DNA of 64,000 nt from an uncultured Candidatus Binatia bacterium (GTDB lineage Bacteria > Desulfobacterota > Binatia > UBA9968 > JAJDTQ01). The stretch covers positions 3,009,001 through 3,073,000 of the forward strand of contig OY282432.1 in the NCBI GenBank assembly GCA_958295985.1, in the 5' to 3' direction. The position numbers and the translations under genes are program-made. The notes below the pieces were generated by a model that searched no databases, was not told the origin of the DNA, and saw only the letters and a program-made list of their open reading frames with translations. Positions 1 through 8,396 of this stretch are shown one piece after another (position 1 is the stretch's first letter; each line of letters opens with the position of its first letter).

Positions 1-67
1 GTGCGAACGCGCGCCCTTGGCTCTTCGGCTCATTGGCGATCGGTGAGGTCGGGCGGTTGATGGGATT

Positions 68-142
68 TGGCGCGCCCGCCAGGAATCGAACCTGGACTTA
101 GGGTTCCGGAGACCCTCGTGATGTCCTTTTCACTACGGGCGC
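68..142 (-). tRNA. tRNA-Arg (anticodon CCG)
   Basis: Read on the minus strand, the acceptor arms GCGCCCG and CGGGCGC pair over 7 bp. The D stem is GTGA/TCAC, the anticodon stem AGGGT/ACCCT encloses the loop CTCCGGA (anticodon CCG, reading CGG), and the T arm is CCAGG-TTCGATT-CCTGG. The 3' CCA is encoded (forward 68-70). The variable loop has 4 nt. I see no intron or unusual arm. Confidence 0.95.
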
Positions 143-190
143 GCACCTCTTGTTTACCAGACAAGGCGACTCCTGCTCAAGCCTGTTCCA

Positions 191-219
191 ACGGGACGGT
201 GGGGTGAAGTCCGTCCCGT
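191..219 (-). terminator. hairpin downstream of the P1 peptidase gene
   Basis: A perfect 9-bp inverted repeat ACGGGACGG / CCGTCCCGT with an 11-nt loop lies between the tRNA and the end of the minus-strand peptidase gene. No U-tract follows on either strand, so a terminator role is inferred from position only. Confidence 0.35.
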
Positions 220-277
220 ACGGTTTCCCGTGCAGATCTTCCACGGGCTGGATGGTTTGCAAGGACCGTTTTTCCGC

Positions 278-1192
278 CTATCTCCGGACCGCGTCCAGAA
301 TAGCCTGAGCTACCACTTCGGCGGCCAGGACCCCGACGGCGTTGACGTCCGCCCGGCGCTTGCCGGTGGAGAGGGCGAACAGGGTGTCGCCGTCGTAAAG
401 CGTGTGGGCCGGGCGGATGGCGCGGGCGAGGCCGTCGTGCGCCATGGCGGCCACCGAGCCGGCTTCTACCGGAGAAAGGGCGGCGTCGGTGGCGATGACG
501 CCGATGGTGGTGTTGGTTCCGGGTATTCCTGATCCGCGTCCCCGCGGCAACGTCGGCGCCGCGCCGCCCCTGCGGCCGGATCTGTCGTCACGGCCGCCGG
601 CGACGGTTTCCCCGGTGGCGGGATCGACCACGCTACCGACGGCATTCACGACCGCAAGGGCGCCCACCACGACGCCGTTGCGCAGTTTGGCGCAGGCCGA
701 GCCGATGCCGCCGTCCGCGGGACGCAGCCCCGGAGCCTTGCCCACGGTGGCGCCGGTCCCGGCGCCGACCCGCCCGGTGGGCACGGGCTTATCGGTGGCC
801 GCCTTGCAGGCGCGATAGCCCATGGCCTTGTCGGGCCGGACCCGCGGGTCGCCGACGCCCAGGTCATAGATCACCGCGGCGGGGACGATGGGGACCACGG
901 CGTGGGGCGTGGCGAACCCGGCGCCGCGCTCCTCGAGAAACCGCATGACCCCGGAGGCCGCATCGAGGCCGAAGGCGCTGCCGCCGGTCAAGAGTATCCC
1001 GTGGACCTGCCCCACCCGCCGGCCGGGCCTGATGGCGTCGGTCTCCCGGGTGCCGGGCGCGAATCCGCGCACGTCGACGCCGGCAGCGGCGCCGGCCATG
1101 CAAAGGACCACCGTGCAGCCGGTGCGCGCCCGAAGGTTGGCAACGTGGCCCACCTGAATGCCCCTGACCGCGGTAATCGTCTCGTTCTTCAT
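278..1192 (-). CDS. P1 family peptidase (DmpA/L-aminopeptidase D-esterase type)
   Basis: This 304-aa protein belongs to the DmpA/BapA Ntn-hydrolase family. Members cleave themselves into two chains and act as aminopeptidases on small peptides, amides or esters. The N-terminal half contains LLTGGSAFGLDAA (about residues 68-79). The self-cleavage signature is GTNTTIGVIATD at about residues 225-236, so the chain should break before Thr228, which then becomes the nucleophile. Length and domain order are normal. There is no signal peptide. It is transcribed away from the Memo-family gene across a 70-bp divergent spacer. The natural substrate cannot be read from the sequence. Confidence 0.9.
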   Translation of the reverse strand: MKNETITAVRGIQVGHVANLRARTGCTVVLCMAGAAAGVDVRGFAPGTRETDAIRPGRRVGQVHGILLTGGSAFGLDAASGVMRFLEERGAGFATPHAVVPIVPAAVIYDLGVGDPRVRPDKAMGYRACKAATDKPVPTGRVGAGTGATVGKAPGLRPADGGIGSACAKLRNGVVVGALAVVNAVGSVVDPATGETVAGGRDDRSGRRGGAAPTLPRGRGSGIPGTNTTIGVIATDAALSPVEAGSVAAMAHDGLARAIRPAHTLYDGDTLFALSTGKRRADVNAVGVLAAEVVAQAILDAVRR

Positions 1193-1262
1193 TTCCAGGG
1201 AAGTTCAGTCCAACCGGCCGGCGCCATTCGCATTCCGGCCCCGTAGGCTATAGCCTGTTCCC

Positions 1263-2495
1263 ATGAGCGACGAAAGCTCCTCCATGCGTCCCTGCCTTCG
1301 GCATGTCGACGTTTTCCCGCTTTCCGGGGAGCAAGGGGAACAAGCCTTCGGCATCCGCGACCCCCAGCATTTCAGCGACAAGGTCCTGCGTCTCCGCGCC
1401 GAGGCCGCGTGCGCGTTGCAGTTCTTCGACGGCCGGCACACGCTGCCGGAGATCCAGACGGCGTACCGGCAGAAGTACAAGATCGAGTTTCCGCTGCAAC
1501 TGCTGGAGCGGCTGTGCGAAGTGCTGGACGAAGGCTATTTTCTGGCCGGCGACAACTTCAGGCGTTATTACCGGCGCCTGGCAAGCTCATTCCATCAGTC
1601 GCCGGTCCGCGCGGCGTTTCATGCGGGCGTCAGCTACCATGAAAATCCCGCCGCGTTGAAGGAAAGCCTGGGCCGGCTGTTCGTCCCTCCCCAGGGGCCG
1701 GGGCTGCCGGGCGAGCGGAACCACGAGCGGAGGATACCCGGAATCGTCGTGCCGCACATCGACCTGCGTCTGGGGGGCTATGCCTACGCCTGGGCCTACA
1801 AGGACCTGGCCGAGGCCGGGCCGCCGGCGCTCTTCATCATCCTCGGTACCGGTCACAACGGAACGCAGAACCCCTATGCCTTGACCTGCAAGCGCTTTGC
1901 CACGCCGCTGGGGGAGATCCCGGTGGAGGCCGGGTTCGTATCCCGTCTGTGCGCGCTCCACGGCGGCGAACTCTTCGCGGACGAGCTGGCCCACCGTTCC
2001 GAGCACACCATCGAGTTTCAGGTATTGTTCATTCAGCAACTCTTCGGCAACGCGATACCCGTGGTGCCGGTGCTGTGCTCGTTCTCATACGACGAGCCCG
2101 GACGCGGACCCGCGGGCGAGTCCATCGAGCGGTTCACCGCGGCGTTGCGAGAGGCCATCGCCGATGACGGCCGGCGGATCTGCCTCATCGCCAGCGCCGA
2201 CCTGGCGCACGTGGGACCGCGCTACGGCGACCCCGACGGTTTCGACGGAGAAGAGCTGGAGGCGGTCAAGCGTTCCGACCGGGAGATGCTGCGCTACGTG
2301 GAAAACGTGGATGCGGAAGGGTTCCGGGGCTACCTGGCGCAAGAGCAGGACCGTCGCCGGATCTGCGGCTTCTCGCCCATCTACACCATGCTCAAGTCCA
2401 TGCAGGCTGAACGAGGGCGGCTGGTAGCCCACGCCCACGGCGAGATGGACCCCATCGGCTCCATCTGCAGCTTTGCCAGCGTCGTATTCGAGTGA
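1263..2495 (+). CDS. Memo family protein (AmmeMemoRadiSam system protein B) with N-terminal winged-helix-like domain
   Basis: The protein has 410 aa. Residues about 155-405 form a Memo domain, a metal-binding fold related to class III extradiol dioxygenases. The usual metal-ligand neighbourhoods are visible: VPHIDLRLGG, LGTGHNG, ASADLAHVG and CGFSP near the C terminus. Residues 1-125 form an extra domain; FFDGRHTLPEIQ followed by LLERLCEVLDEGYFL resembles the PqqD-type helical domain that precedes Memo in some bacterial homologs. The partner radical-SAM and AMMECR1 genes of the AmmeMemoRadiSam set are not in the window. ATG 1263 lies 8 nt after a TATAGC box with no Shine-Dalgarno, so translation may be leaderless. 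The biochemical role is unknown. Confidence 0.82.
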   Translation: MSDESSSMRPCLRHVDVFPLSGEQGEQAFGIRDPQHFSDKVLRLRAEAACALQFFDGRHTLPEIQTAYRQKYKIEFPLQLLERLCEVLDEGYFLAGDNFRRYYRRLASSFHQSPVRAAFHAGVSYHENPAALKESLGRLFVPPQGPGLPGERNHERRIPGIVVPHIDLRLGGYAYAWAYKDLAEAGPPALFIILGTGHNGTQNPYALTCKRFATPLGEIPVEAGFVSRLCALHGGELFADELAHRSEHTIEFQVLFIQQLFGNAIPVVPVLCSFSYDEPGRGPAGESIERFTAALREAIADDGRRICLIASADLAHVGPRYGDPDGFDGEELEAVKRSDREMLRYVENVDAEGFRGYLAQEQDRRRICGFSPIYTMLKSMQAERGRLVAHAHGEMDPIGSICSFASVVFE

Positions 2496-2580
2496 ACGAT
2501 CCACGCTGTTTCGTCATGGAGACGGGTCCCGCGGCCCGTGCCCGGGAAGAGGCTCCGGGGAATGCCGCGGGAACGGCGTG

Positions 2581-2796
2581 CTACGACTCGGGAAACAGCG
2601 TCTTTCCGTCGTCGTCCTCCACCGTGATGGCCTTGGTGGGACAGACCCTGGCAGCGAAGACGATCTTTTCCGGGGCGTCGCCGTTGGGGTCGGCGACTTC
2701 GGCGATGAACCGCTCGTTCATCCTGAAGACCTTGGGAGCGGCCTGCACGCATTTCTCGTGGCCGTCGCACTTCGCGTTATCGACAGTAACCTTCAT
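2581..2796 (-). CDS. ferredoxin, single-cluster 3Fe-4S type
   Basis: This is a 71-aa soluble electron carrier. Its cluster ligands follow the pattern C10-x2-H13-x2-C16 ... C52-P. That Cys-x2-His-x2-Cys-xn-Cys-Pro arrangement is typical of the small [3Fe-4S] ferredoxins that feed electrons to cytochrome P450 enzymes. The start is fixed by a GGAGGAA ribosome site just before ATG. No P450 or ferredoxin reductase gene is adjacent. The neighbours are Memo (convergent) and a VWA gene (divergent), so its partner must be elsewhere on the chromosome. Confidence 0.88.
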   Translation of the reverse strand: MKVTVDNAKCDGHEKCVQAAPKVFRMNERFIAEVADPNGDAPEKIVFAARVCPTKAITVEDDDGKTLFPES

Positions 2797-2926
2797 GTTT
2801 CCTCCGGGATACGGTGATGGACACCTCCTTCTATAGCCGAGTCGGCAGCGCCATTCCACCGACCGCTGTCCGAGCCGAACGCCGCTATTGCAGTGCCGGA
2901 AGCGCCTGCGATATAGTGGACGCCGC

Positions 2927-4750
2927 ATGAGGATCCATCGATACACGCCTTGGGACGGCTCCCAGGAGATCAGGTTCCCCACCGCAAACGACCTCCTCAA
3001 GCAGTTGTCGGATACCTTTCTCGAAGAGGAAGGCGTGCGCCGCGCGCTACGGAGCCTGATGCGCCGCGGTTTCGAGTCCGACGACGGCATGCGCTCGGTG
3101 CAGGGGCTGCGGGACCTGCTGCAACAGGCGGAGGAACAGAAACAGGATCTCCTCAACAAGTACTCACCCGACTCTTTCAAGCTGTCTCCCGAAGAAAGCG
3201 AGGCCCTGAGCCGGAAACTGAACGAGCTGGCTGAAAAGATGGAGACGTATCACGACAAGATGCGCAACTTCATGGAGCGGCTGTCCGGCAAGTATGCCCA
3301 GAACATGGACGAGCTGGCCGAGAAGATGCGCCAGGCCCAGGAGCGATACCAACGGCTCAAAGAGCGCCTTGGCGAGCAGATCGACCAACGCTCCATGCAA
3401 CAGCCGCAGAACCTGACAGGGCCGGGCGCGCCGGATCTTTCCCAGATGCTGGAGCGGCTGAACCGCCTGCTGGACGACGACGATTTCCTGCAGAACCTGC
3501 CCAACATGCTCGACGCCGCGGTGGAGGATCTCGACAACCTTCTGGAGAACCTCGATTCGCTGGGCCGGCAGGAGCTCCAGCGCCTGAGCGACGCCATGTC
3601 CCAGATGGAACAGCTCGAGCAACTGATGAATCAGTACCCTTTTCAGGGAAGCCAGCGCATGGGCATGGGGGAGGCCGGACAGGTGCTGGGGGAGCTACGA
3701 AGCCTGGAGCAGTTCCTGCGTTGGGGGCGGCGAGGACTCGGCGACGTGTCCGACCTCGATCTGGAGGCCATGCGCGAGTTGCTGGGCGAGGAAGCCTACG
3801 AGCAGCTCAAGTACCTCCAGGGCGTCGAGCAGATGATGGTGGACGCGGGTTATCTGGTACGTACCGGAAGCGGCCTGAGGCTCAGTCCCAAAGGCATGCG
3901 ACAGCTCGGCGACAAGGCCCTGAAAGAGATCTTCCAGCTCATGAACAAGAACCGCTGGGGCCAGCACGCCAGCGCCAAAACCGGCAACCAGGGCATGCGG
4001 CTGGAAGACGCCCAGCCCTACGAGTACGGCAACCCACTCAACATCGACATCCGCAAGACCTTCATGCAGGCGTTGGAAGAGGGGAGGACCGGGGTACCCG
4101 TCCGGATCGAGCCACGGGATTTTCACGTGTATCAGCATGAGTTCTCCACCGACACCGAGACCGTGCTGCTCATCGACGTCAGCTATTCCATGCTGATGAA
4201 CGACGCTCTGCACGCCGGCAAGAAGGTGGCGCTGGCGCTCAACCGGCTCATCGAGACCAAGTTTCCCCAGGACGTCCTCCACCTGGTGGCCTTCCGCTCC
4301 AACGCCAAGGTCATCCGCACCGAAGATCTCCCCTCCATCGTCGCCATCACCTACTTCATGGAGCATGGCACGGATATCAAGGAAGGATTGAGGTTTTCAC
4401 GCCAACTGCTTGGAAACAATAGGGCTACGAACCGTCAGATCATCCTTATCACCGATGGTGAACCGACCGCGTGCAACGTCGATCGGGGCGGACGGCTTCA
4501 CAGCGGCTGGGGCTCGGCCCTGCTGCACGAGAGGATCGTCCGGGAGACCCTCAAGGAGGTCCGACGCTGCACCCAGAGCGGCATCCGCATCAACACTTTC
4601 ATGCTGGGGATGGACTATTATCGCATGGGGTTCGTGGACCGGCTCACCCGGATGAACACCGGCCGCGTCTTCTACACCTCCCCCAACGAGATCGGGAACT
4701 ATATCGTCGTGGATTACCTCGCCAACAAGCGGAAACGCCTGCGGCGCTGA
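2927..4750 (+). CDS. von Willebrand factor A domain protein with long helical N-terminal half
   Basis: The protein has 607 aa. Residues about 30-250 are rich in Leu, Gln and Glu and look like extended helical or coiled-coil segments. The C-terminal VWA domain carries the MIDAS motif DVSYS (Asp417) and ITDGEPTA, so it should bind a divalent metal and a protein partner. Such VWA proteins usually work with MoxR-type AAA ATPases, but none is next to it here. ATG 2927 is preferred over an upstream TTG because it lies 9 nt after a TATAGT -10 box and starts MRIHRYTPWDG. The molecular role is unknown. Confidence 0.8.
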   Translation: MRIHRYTPWDGSQEIRFPTANDLLKQLSDTFLEEEGVRRALRSLMRRGFESDDGMRSVQGLRDLLQQAEEQKQDLLNKYSPDSFKLSPEESEALSRKLNELAEKMETYHDKMRNFMERLSGKYAQNMDELAEKMRQAQERYQRLKERLGEQIDQRSMQQPQNLTGPGAPDLSQMLERLNRLLDDDDFLQNLPNMLDAAVEDLDNLLENLDSLGRQELQRLSDAMSQMEQLEQLMNQYPFQGSQRMGMGEAGQVLGELRSLEQFLRWGRRGLGDVSDLDLEAMRELLGEEAYEQLKYLQGVEQMMVDAGYLVRTGSGLRLSPKGMRQLGDKALKEIFQLMNKNRWGQHASAKTGNQGMRLEDAQPYEYGNPLNIDIRKTFMQALEEGRTGVPVRIEPRDFHVYQHEFSTDTETVLLIDVSYSMLMNDALHAGKKVALALNRLIETKFPQDVLHLVAFRSNAKVIRTEDLPSIVAITYFMEHGTDIKEGLRFSRQLLGNNRATNRQIILITDGEPTACNVDRGGRLHSGWGSALLHERIVRETLKEVRRCTQSGIRINTFMLGMDYYRMGFVDRLTRMNTGRVFYTSPNEIGNYIVVDYLANKRKRLRR

Positions 4751-4764
4751 CACGCGGCGGCGCC

Positions 4765-5937
4765 CTATTCGGCGATCAGCGCCAGCACTCCGGTGTAGGT
4801 GAGCAGATGGTTGGCCCCGGCCAGGGGGCCGAGCTCGTAGTTGCCGAAGAAGCCGATGACCGGCACCTCCCCCAACGCCTGTTTGATGTAGGCCGTATCG
4901 ATCCCGGGAACGCCGTAAAGGCCGCTGCCGCGGGCGCAGCAATTGAAGTAAAGACCCATTCGCGGCGTCCTGCCTTCCAGGCGCGCGGCTTGGCGCTCCA
5001 GCATCTGTTGCAGGTCCTCCCGCGCCCGCTGTCCGTCCCGGAGCGCGAAGATCAGCGGCTGCCCGGCTTCGACCGGTTGGGCCACGGCAAGAATGCCTCT
5101 TTGCGCATCCACGCCGATGATGTTGCGAACGAGATACTGCCCGGGCTCGATCTCCTTTTGCCGCGGGTCCGGAGGCAACCCCACGAAAACAAAGGCCAGC
5201 GCCCGGCGAAGGTCCTGCTGGAACGGTTTCCCGACAAGGTCGGCGAACACCTCGAATGCCGGGCGGCCGTCGATCTCGAAGATAAGGTTTTCGTGGGCTT
5301 TGGTGATGACCATGGGCTCGCCCACGGGCTGGCAGCCCTGAGTGATGTCGATCACCGCCTCGAAGGCGCCCGAGAGGGAGAACCCCACGACGCTGTTGCT
5401 GGTCACCCGGTCCTCATAGAACTGGTAGGTCTTTCCGTGACTGCCGTTTTCCGACGCCGCCGCACCCACCACGGGACCGGAATGTCCCGCCCGGGAGAGG
5501 CCGTCCAGCATGGCGTCGGGGCGGCTCTTGTAACCGTCGGCCAGCAACACCGTCAGGGAGGACGGGTCCGGCCCCACGGCATCGGCGATGTCCTGTCCCG
5601 CCACGCCGTCGTTCCCCTTGAGGGCGTCACGGACGAAAGGGCGCGCCCTGACCGTGTCGGAGGCCAGCGCCATCACGGCCACGCCGGACTCTCCCTCGCT
5701 CTCGCCGCCGTCGGTCAGGATCCCCAAGCCGGTGCACCCGACGGAGTTGCGGGTGCCGGTGAATCGATGAAGCGCGGGCAGCTCCTGCTCCAGGGCGCCG
5801 GCGTGGTCAACGGTGGCGTACAGCAACACCAGATCGGCGTTCCCATCCGGCAGCCCTTCCATGGCCTTCCGGGCCGCCTCCTCGACCGCGGCGGGGGTAT
5901 CCGGTTGTGACGACTGTCCGGCTCCGGCCTTCAACAT
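4765..5937 (-). CDS. FIST domain protein (FIST_N + FIST_C)
   Basis: This 390-aa protein has the two-domain FIST architecture, a proposed sensory module that binds small ligands, perhaps amino acids. The N half contains NADLVLLYATVDH and SVGCTGLGILTDGGE. The C half contains FNCCARGSGLYG and VPVIGFFGNYELGP, which is the FIST_C signature ending. There is no kinase, cyclase or methyl-accepting domain, so it is a stand-alone FIST protein. I chose Met at 5937 (MLKAGAGQSSQP) over the upstream Met, because the longer version adds 18 low-quality residues. It converges with the VWA gene across 14 bp. Confidence 0.82.
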   Translation of the reverse strand: MLKAGAGQSSQPDTPAAVEEAARKAMEGLPDGNADLVLLYATVDHAGALEQELPALHRFTGTRNSVGCTGLGILTDGGESEGESGVAVMALASDTVRARPFVRDALKGNDGVAGQDIADAVGPDPSSLTVLLADGYKSRPDAMLDGLSRAGHSGPVVGAAASENGSHGKTYQFYEDRVTSNSVVGFSLSGAFEAVIDITQGCQPVGEPMVITKAHENLIFEIDGRPAFEVFADLVGKPFQQDLRRALAFVFVGLPPDPRQKEIEPGQYLVRNIIGVDAQRGILAVAQPVEAGQPLIFALRDGQRAREDLQQMLERQAARLEGRTPRMGLYFNCCARGSGLYGVPGIDTAYIKQALGEVPVIGFFGNYELGPLAGANHLLTYTGVLALIAE

Positions 5938-6056
5938 GGCTCCAGGGTATGCAAACCGGGGGCACAGGTCAATCGGCTCGACCGGCGCCATGCCGCGCGT
6001 TCATCGGCGGGTGAAGCCTGTGGCCTGCCCGTGCGAGTTTTGCTATAACGGGCGTC

Positions 6057-6827
6057 ATGAAAATCGTTCAGATACCGTTGCTGAAGGACAATTACGGCTA
6101 CCTCGTCATCTGCGAGAAGACCAACAAGGCCGGCATCGTGGACCCCTCCGAGGGAGAGCCGGTGTGGCGCCGGGTGCAGGAAGAGGGCGTCGATCTCACC
6201 GCCATCCTCAACACCCACCACCACCGGGACCACACCGGCGGGAACGAGTACCTGTTGCACCAGGAGCCGGCGCTGGAGGTGTTCGGCGCCAGGGTGGACG
6301 AAGAACGCATCCCGGGCATCACGCATCCTCTCGTGGAAGGAGACGAGGTCCAGGTGGGAGAGGAGCGGGGGAAGGTTCTGTTCATCCCCGGTCATACCCG
6401 CGGCCACATCGCCTTCGTGTTCCCGGGCAGGCTTTTCAGCGGCGACGCCTTGTTCGCCGGCGGATGCGGCCGGGTCTTCGAGGGGACCCCCGAACAGATG
6501 ACCGCCTCCCTCGGGAAGCTGCGAGGCCTGTCCGGCGACACGCTGGTGTACTGCGGCCACGAGTACACCGAGAAGAACCTCCAGTTCGCGCTGACCGTAG
6601 AGCCCAGCAACGAGAAGATCCGCAGGAGGCTGGAGCGGGTCCAGGAGCTCAGGGCCAGGGATCAGTTCACGGTGCCGTCCCGCCTCGGAGACGAGCTCGA
6701 GACCAATCCGTTTCTCCGATGGGAGAGCGGAGAGATCCAGGCCGGCCTTTCCGAGCGCTTTCCGGGTCTGGGGACAGACCCGGTCTCGGTGTTCGCCAAG
6801 GTCCGGGAACTCAAGGACGCCTACTAG
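6057..6827 (+). CDS. gloB: hydroxyacylglutathione hydrolase (glyoxalase II)
   Basis: This 256-aa metallo-beta-lactamase-fold thioesterase hydrolyses S-lactoylglutathione to lactate and glutathione in methylglyoxal detoxification. The dinuclear metal motif is THHHRDH at residues 53-59 (most homologs have Trp where Arg57 is). Other metal ligands are seen in PGHTRGH, FSGDALFAGGCGR and CGHEYT. The C-terminal helical glutathione-binding domain, including NPFLRWE, is present, so the length is standard. ATG 6057 lies 7 nt after a TATAAC box without a Shine-Dalgarno. A strong hairpin follows the gene. Confidence 0.93.
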   Translation: MKIVQIPLLKDNYGYLVICEKTNKAGIVDPSEGEPVWRRVQEEGVDLTAILNTHHHRDHTGGNEYLLHQEPALEVFGARVDEERIPGITHPLVEGDEVQVGEERGKVLFIPGHTRGHIAFVFPGRLFSGDALFAGGCGRVFEGTPEQMTASLGKLRGLSGDTLVYCGHEYTEKNLQFALTVEPSNEKIRRRLERVQELRARDQFTVPSRLGDELETNPFLRWESGEIQAGLSERFPGLGTDPVSVFAKVRELKDAY

Positions 6828-6844
6828 CCCTTGCACCACCCTTC

Positions 6845-6876
6845 CCGGGAGCGAGGACCATGGCCCTCGCTCCCGG
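6845..6876 (+). terminator. strong hairpin after gloB
   Basis: A perfect 12-bp stem, CCGGGAGCGAGG with CCTCGCTCCCGG, encloses an 8-nt loop 17 nt after the gloB stop. A long U-run does not follow, so it may be a weak intrinsic terminator or an mRNA-stabilising 3' structure. Confidence 0.55.
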
Positions 6877-6955
6877 TTCCGGAATCCGCCCGTCCGATGA
6901 CCCTCACGTCGGCGCGGGCATCCCGCCGGTCTGCGACACGAGACGGAGGTATTCG

Positions 6956-7822
6956 ATGCGGTTTGCGACTCTGAAGAACGGCGCGGTGGCCGCGGTCACG
7001 GAAGACGAAAAGGCGGTCCTTCTGGACGGTGTCTGCGATTCCATGATCGGTCTGGCGGCATCCTATGAAGCGAACCGCGAGGCCATCGGTCGGGCGATCT
7101 CGGAGGGAACCCCGGCAAGCCTCGACGCCGCTCAACTGGCGGCTCCGGTACCGGCACCCTCGAAGATCTGGGGCGCGGCCGGTAACTACCAGCGCGGGAG
7201 CAAGAACCTCGCCAGCGCCGGTGGGCGGGGCGAGGCCCGTGAGACCCCGCCGGACGAGCTGCTCGAGCACATCTTCCTCAAGCCGCCGTCCGCCGTCATC
7301 GGCCCGGGAGAGGACATCGTGATCCCGCCCAACGCCGAAACCGTCTTCCCCGAGCTGGAACTGTGCGTCGTCATCGGCAGGGAGAGCCGGGGCCTGTCGG
7401 TGGAAGAGGCCATGGACGCCGTGTTCGGTTACAGCGTCATCCTCGACGTCACCGCTCGGGGGTACGGCTCGGGAAGGAACCTCATGGGCACCCGTTGCGT
7501 GCGCAAGGGTTTCGACACCTTCGCGCCGGTGGGCCCCTGGATCGTCACCCGCGACGAGATACCCGACCCGCAGGCGCTGGACATGCGCCTTTGGGTGAAC
7601 GACGACTTGCGGCAGTCGGCCAGTACCGGCGGCATGATCAACGAGGTGGCCCGTCTGGTGAGCTACCTGTCGGAGGTGGGAACCCTCATGCCCGGCGACC
7701 TCATCGCCAGCGGCAACCCGGACGCCCCTGCCTTTCAGAAACAACTGGCCGCGGGCGACGAGTTGGTGGCGGAGATCGATGGAGTGGGCCGTCTCCGGGT
7801 GGGAGTGACCCGCGCCGCGTAG
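6956..7822 (+). CDS. fumarylacetoacetate hydrolase family protein
   Basis: The protein has 288 aa. The FAH catalytic fold covers residues about 70-285 and catalyses hydrolysis, hydration or decarboxylation of acylpyruvate-like compounds. The Mg-binding pattern is visible in FPELELCVVIG (the E-x-E-L motif), with GYSVILDVTARG and the C-terminal substrate loop GDLIASGNPDA. The start is supported by GACGGAGGT, 5 nt before ATG 6956. The next gene encodes a hotdog thioesterase 43 bp downstream on the same strand, so the two may be co-transcribed. The exact substrate is not predictable. Confidence 0.87.
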   Translation: MRFATLKNGAVAAVTEDEKAVLLDGVCDSMIGLAASYEANREAIGRAISEGTPASLDAAQLAAPVPAPSKIWGAAGNYQRGSKNLASAGGRGEARETPPDELLEHIFLKPPSAVIGPGEDIVIPPNAETVFPELELCVVIGRESRGLSVEEAMDAVFGYSVILDVTARGYGSGRNLMGTRCVRKGFDTFAPVGPWIVTRDEIPDPQALDMRLWVNDDLRQSASTGGMINEVARLVSYLSEVGTLMPGDLIASGNPDAPAFQKQLAAGDELVAEIDGVGRLRVGVTRAA

Positions 7823-7865
7823 CCGAAGGTCCGTCCGGGTCGGCGGCAGACGGAGGGAAGCGCGT

Positions 7866-8345
7866 ATGAACGAGGACCGGGCGTTTCAGGATCAGGGCGC
7901 CACCACCCTGTGCTATGGTTGCGGGCCCGCCAACGACCGGGGGCTCCGGATCAAGAGCCGCTGGGACGGCGAGGACGCCGTCTGCACCTGGACGGCACAG
8001 CCGCACCACTCCGGCGGTACGCGTGAGGTGGTGAACGGCGGTGTCATCGCGACCCTGCTCGACTGTCACAGTCTCAACCTCGCCATCGCCCGGGCGTATC
8101 AGGACGAACGGCGTCCCATCGGCAGCGCGCCGCGGGTCTTCTTCGTCACCGCCAACATGAACATCAACTACCGGCGGCCGACGCCGCTGGGAAAACCCCT
8201 GGAGTTGCGCGCCGCCATCCGCAAGGTGGAAGGGCGCAAGACCCTCCTGCGATGCACGCTGAGCTGCGAGCAGCAAGTGTGCGCCGAGGCCGACGTGCTG
8301 GCGATTCGGATTCACCGGGACGAGTCCGTGGAGCCGACCCGTTAG
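7866..8345 (+). CDS. PaaI/YiiD-type hotdog-fold thioesterase
   Basis: This 159-aa hotdog protein probably hydrolyses acyl-CoA thioesters. It opens with a Cys pair, CYGCGPANDRGLRIKS, seen in a family of bacterial hotdog proteins. NGGVIATLLDCH (about residues 58-69) is the catalytic helix region, and INYRRPTPLGKPLELRA is the following strand set. It lies 43 bp downstream of the FAH-family gene, with GGAGGGAAGCGCGT before ATG. The substrate is unknown. Confidence 0.82.
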   Translation: MNEDRAFQDQGATTLCYGCGPANDRGLRIKSRWDGEDAVCTWTAQPHHSGGTREVVNGGVIATLLDCHSLNLAIARAYQDERRPIGSAPRVFFVTANMNINYRRPTPLGKPLELRAAIRKVEGRKTLLRCTLSCEQQVCAEADVLAIRIHRDESVEPTR

Positions 8346-8355
8346 GACCGGCCCT

Positions 8356-8396
8356 TTCGACCGGCTCAGGACAGGCCGAGCCGCGGCGAAGTCGAA
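8356..8396. repeat. palindromic intergenic repeat at the 3' end of pcs
   Basis: TTCGAC at 8356-8361 and GTCGAA at 8391-8396 are inverted ends of a sequence containing GGCTCAGGACAGGC. From memory, similar TTCGAC...CTCAGGAC...GTCGAA blocks are scattered between genes in many high-GC genomes. Here the repeat overlaps the last codons and stop of pcs. Confidence 0.45.

Noticed and set aside
5813..6955. N-terminal extension of the FAH-family gene through the gloB region
   Set aside because: It overlaps gloB in another frame; the ATG at 6956 has a proper ribosome site and family-like N terminus.
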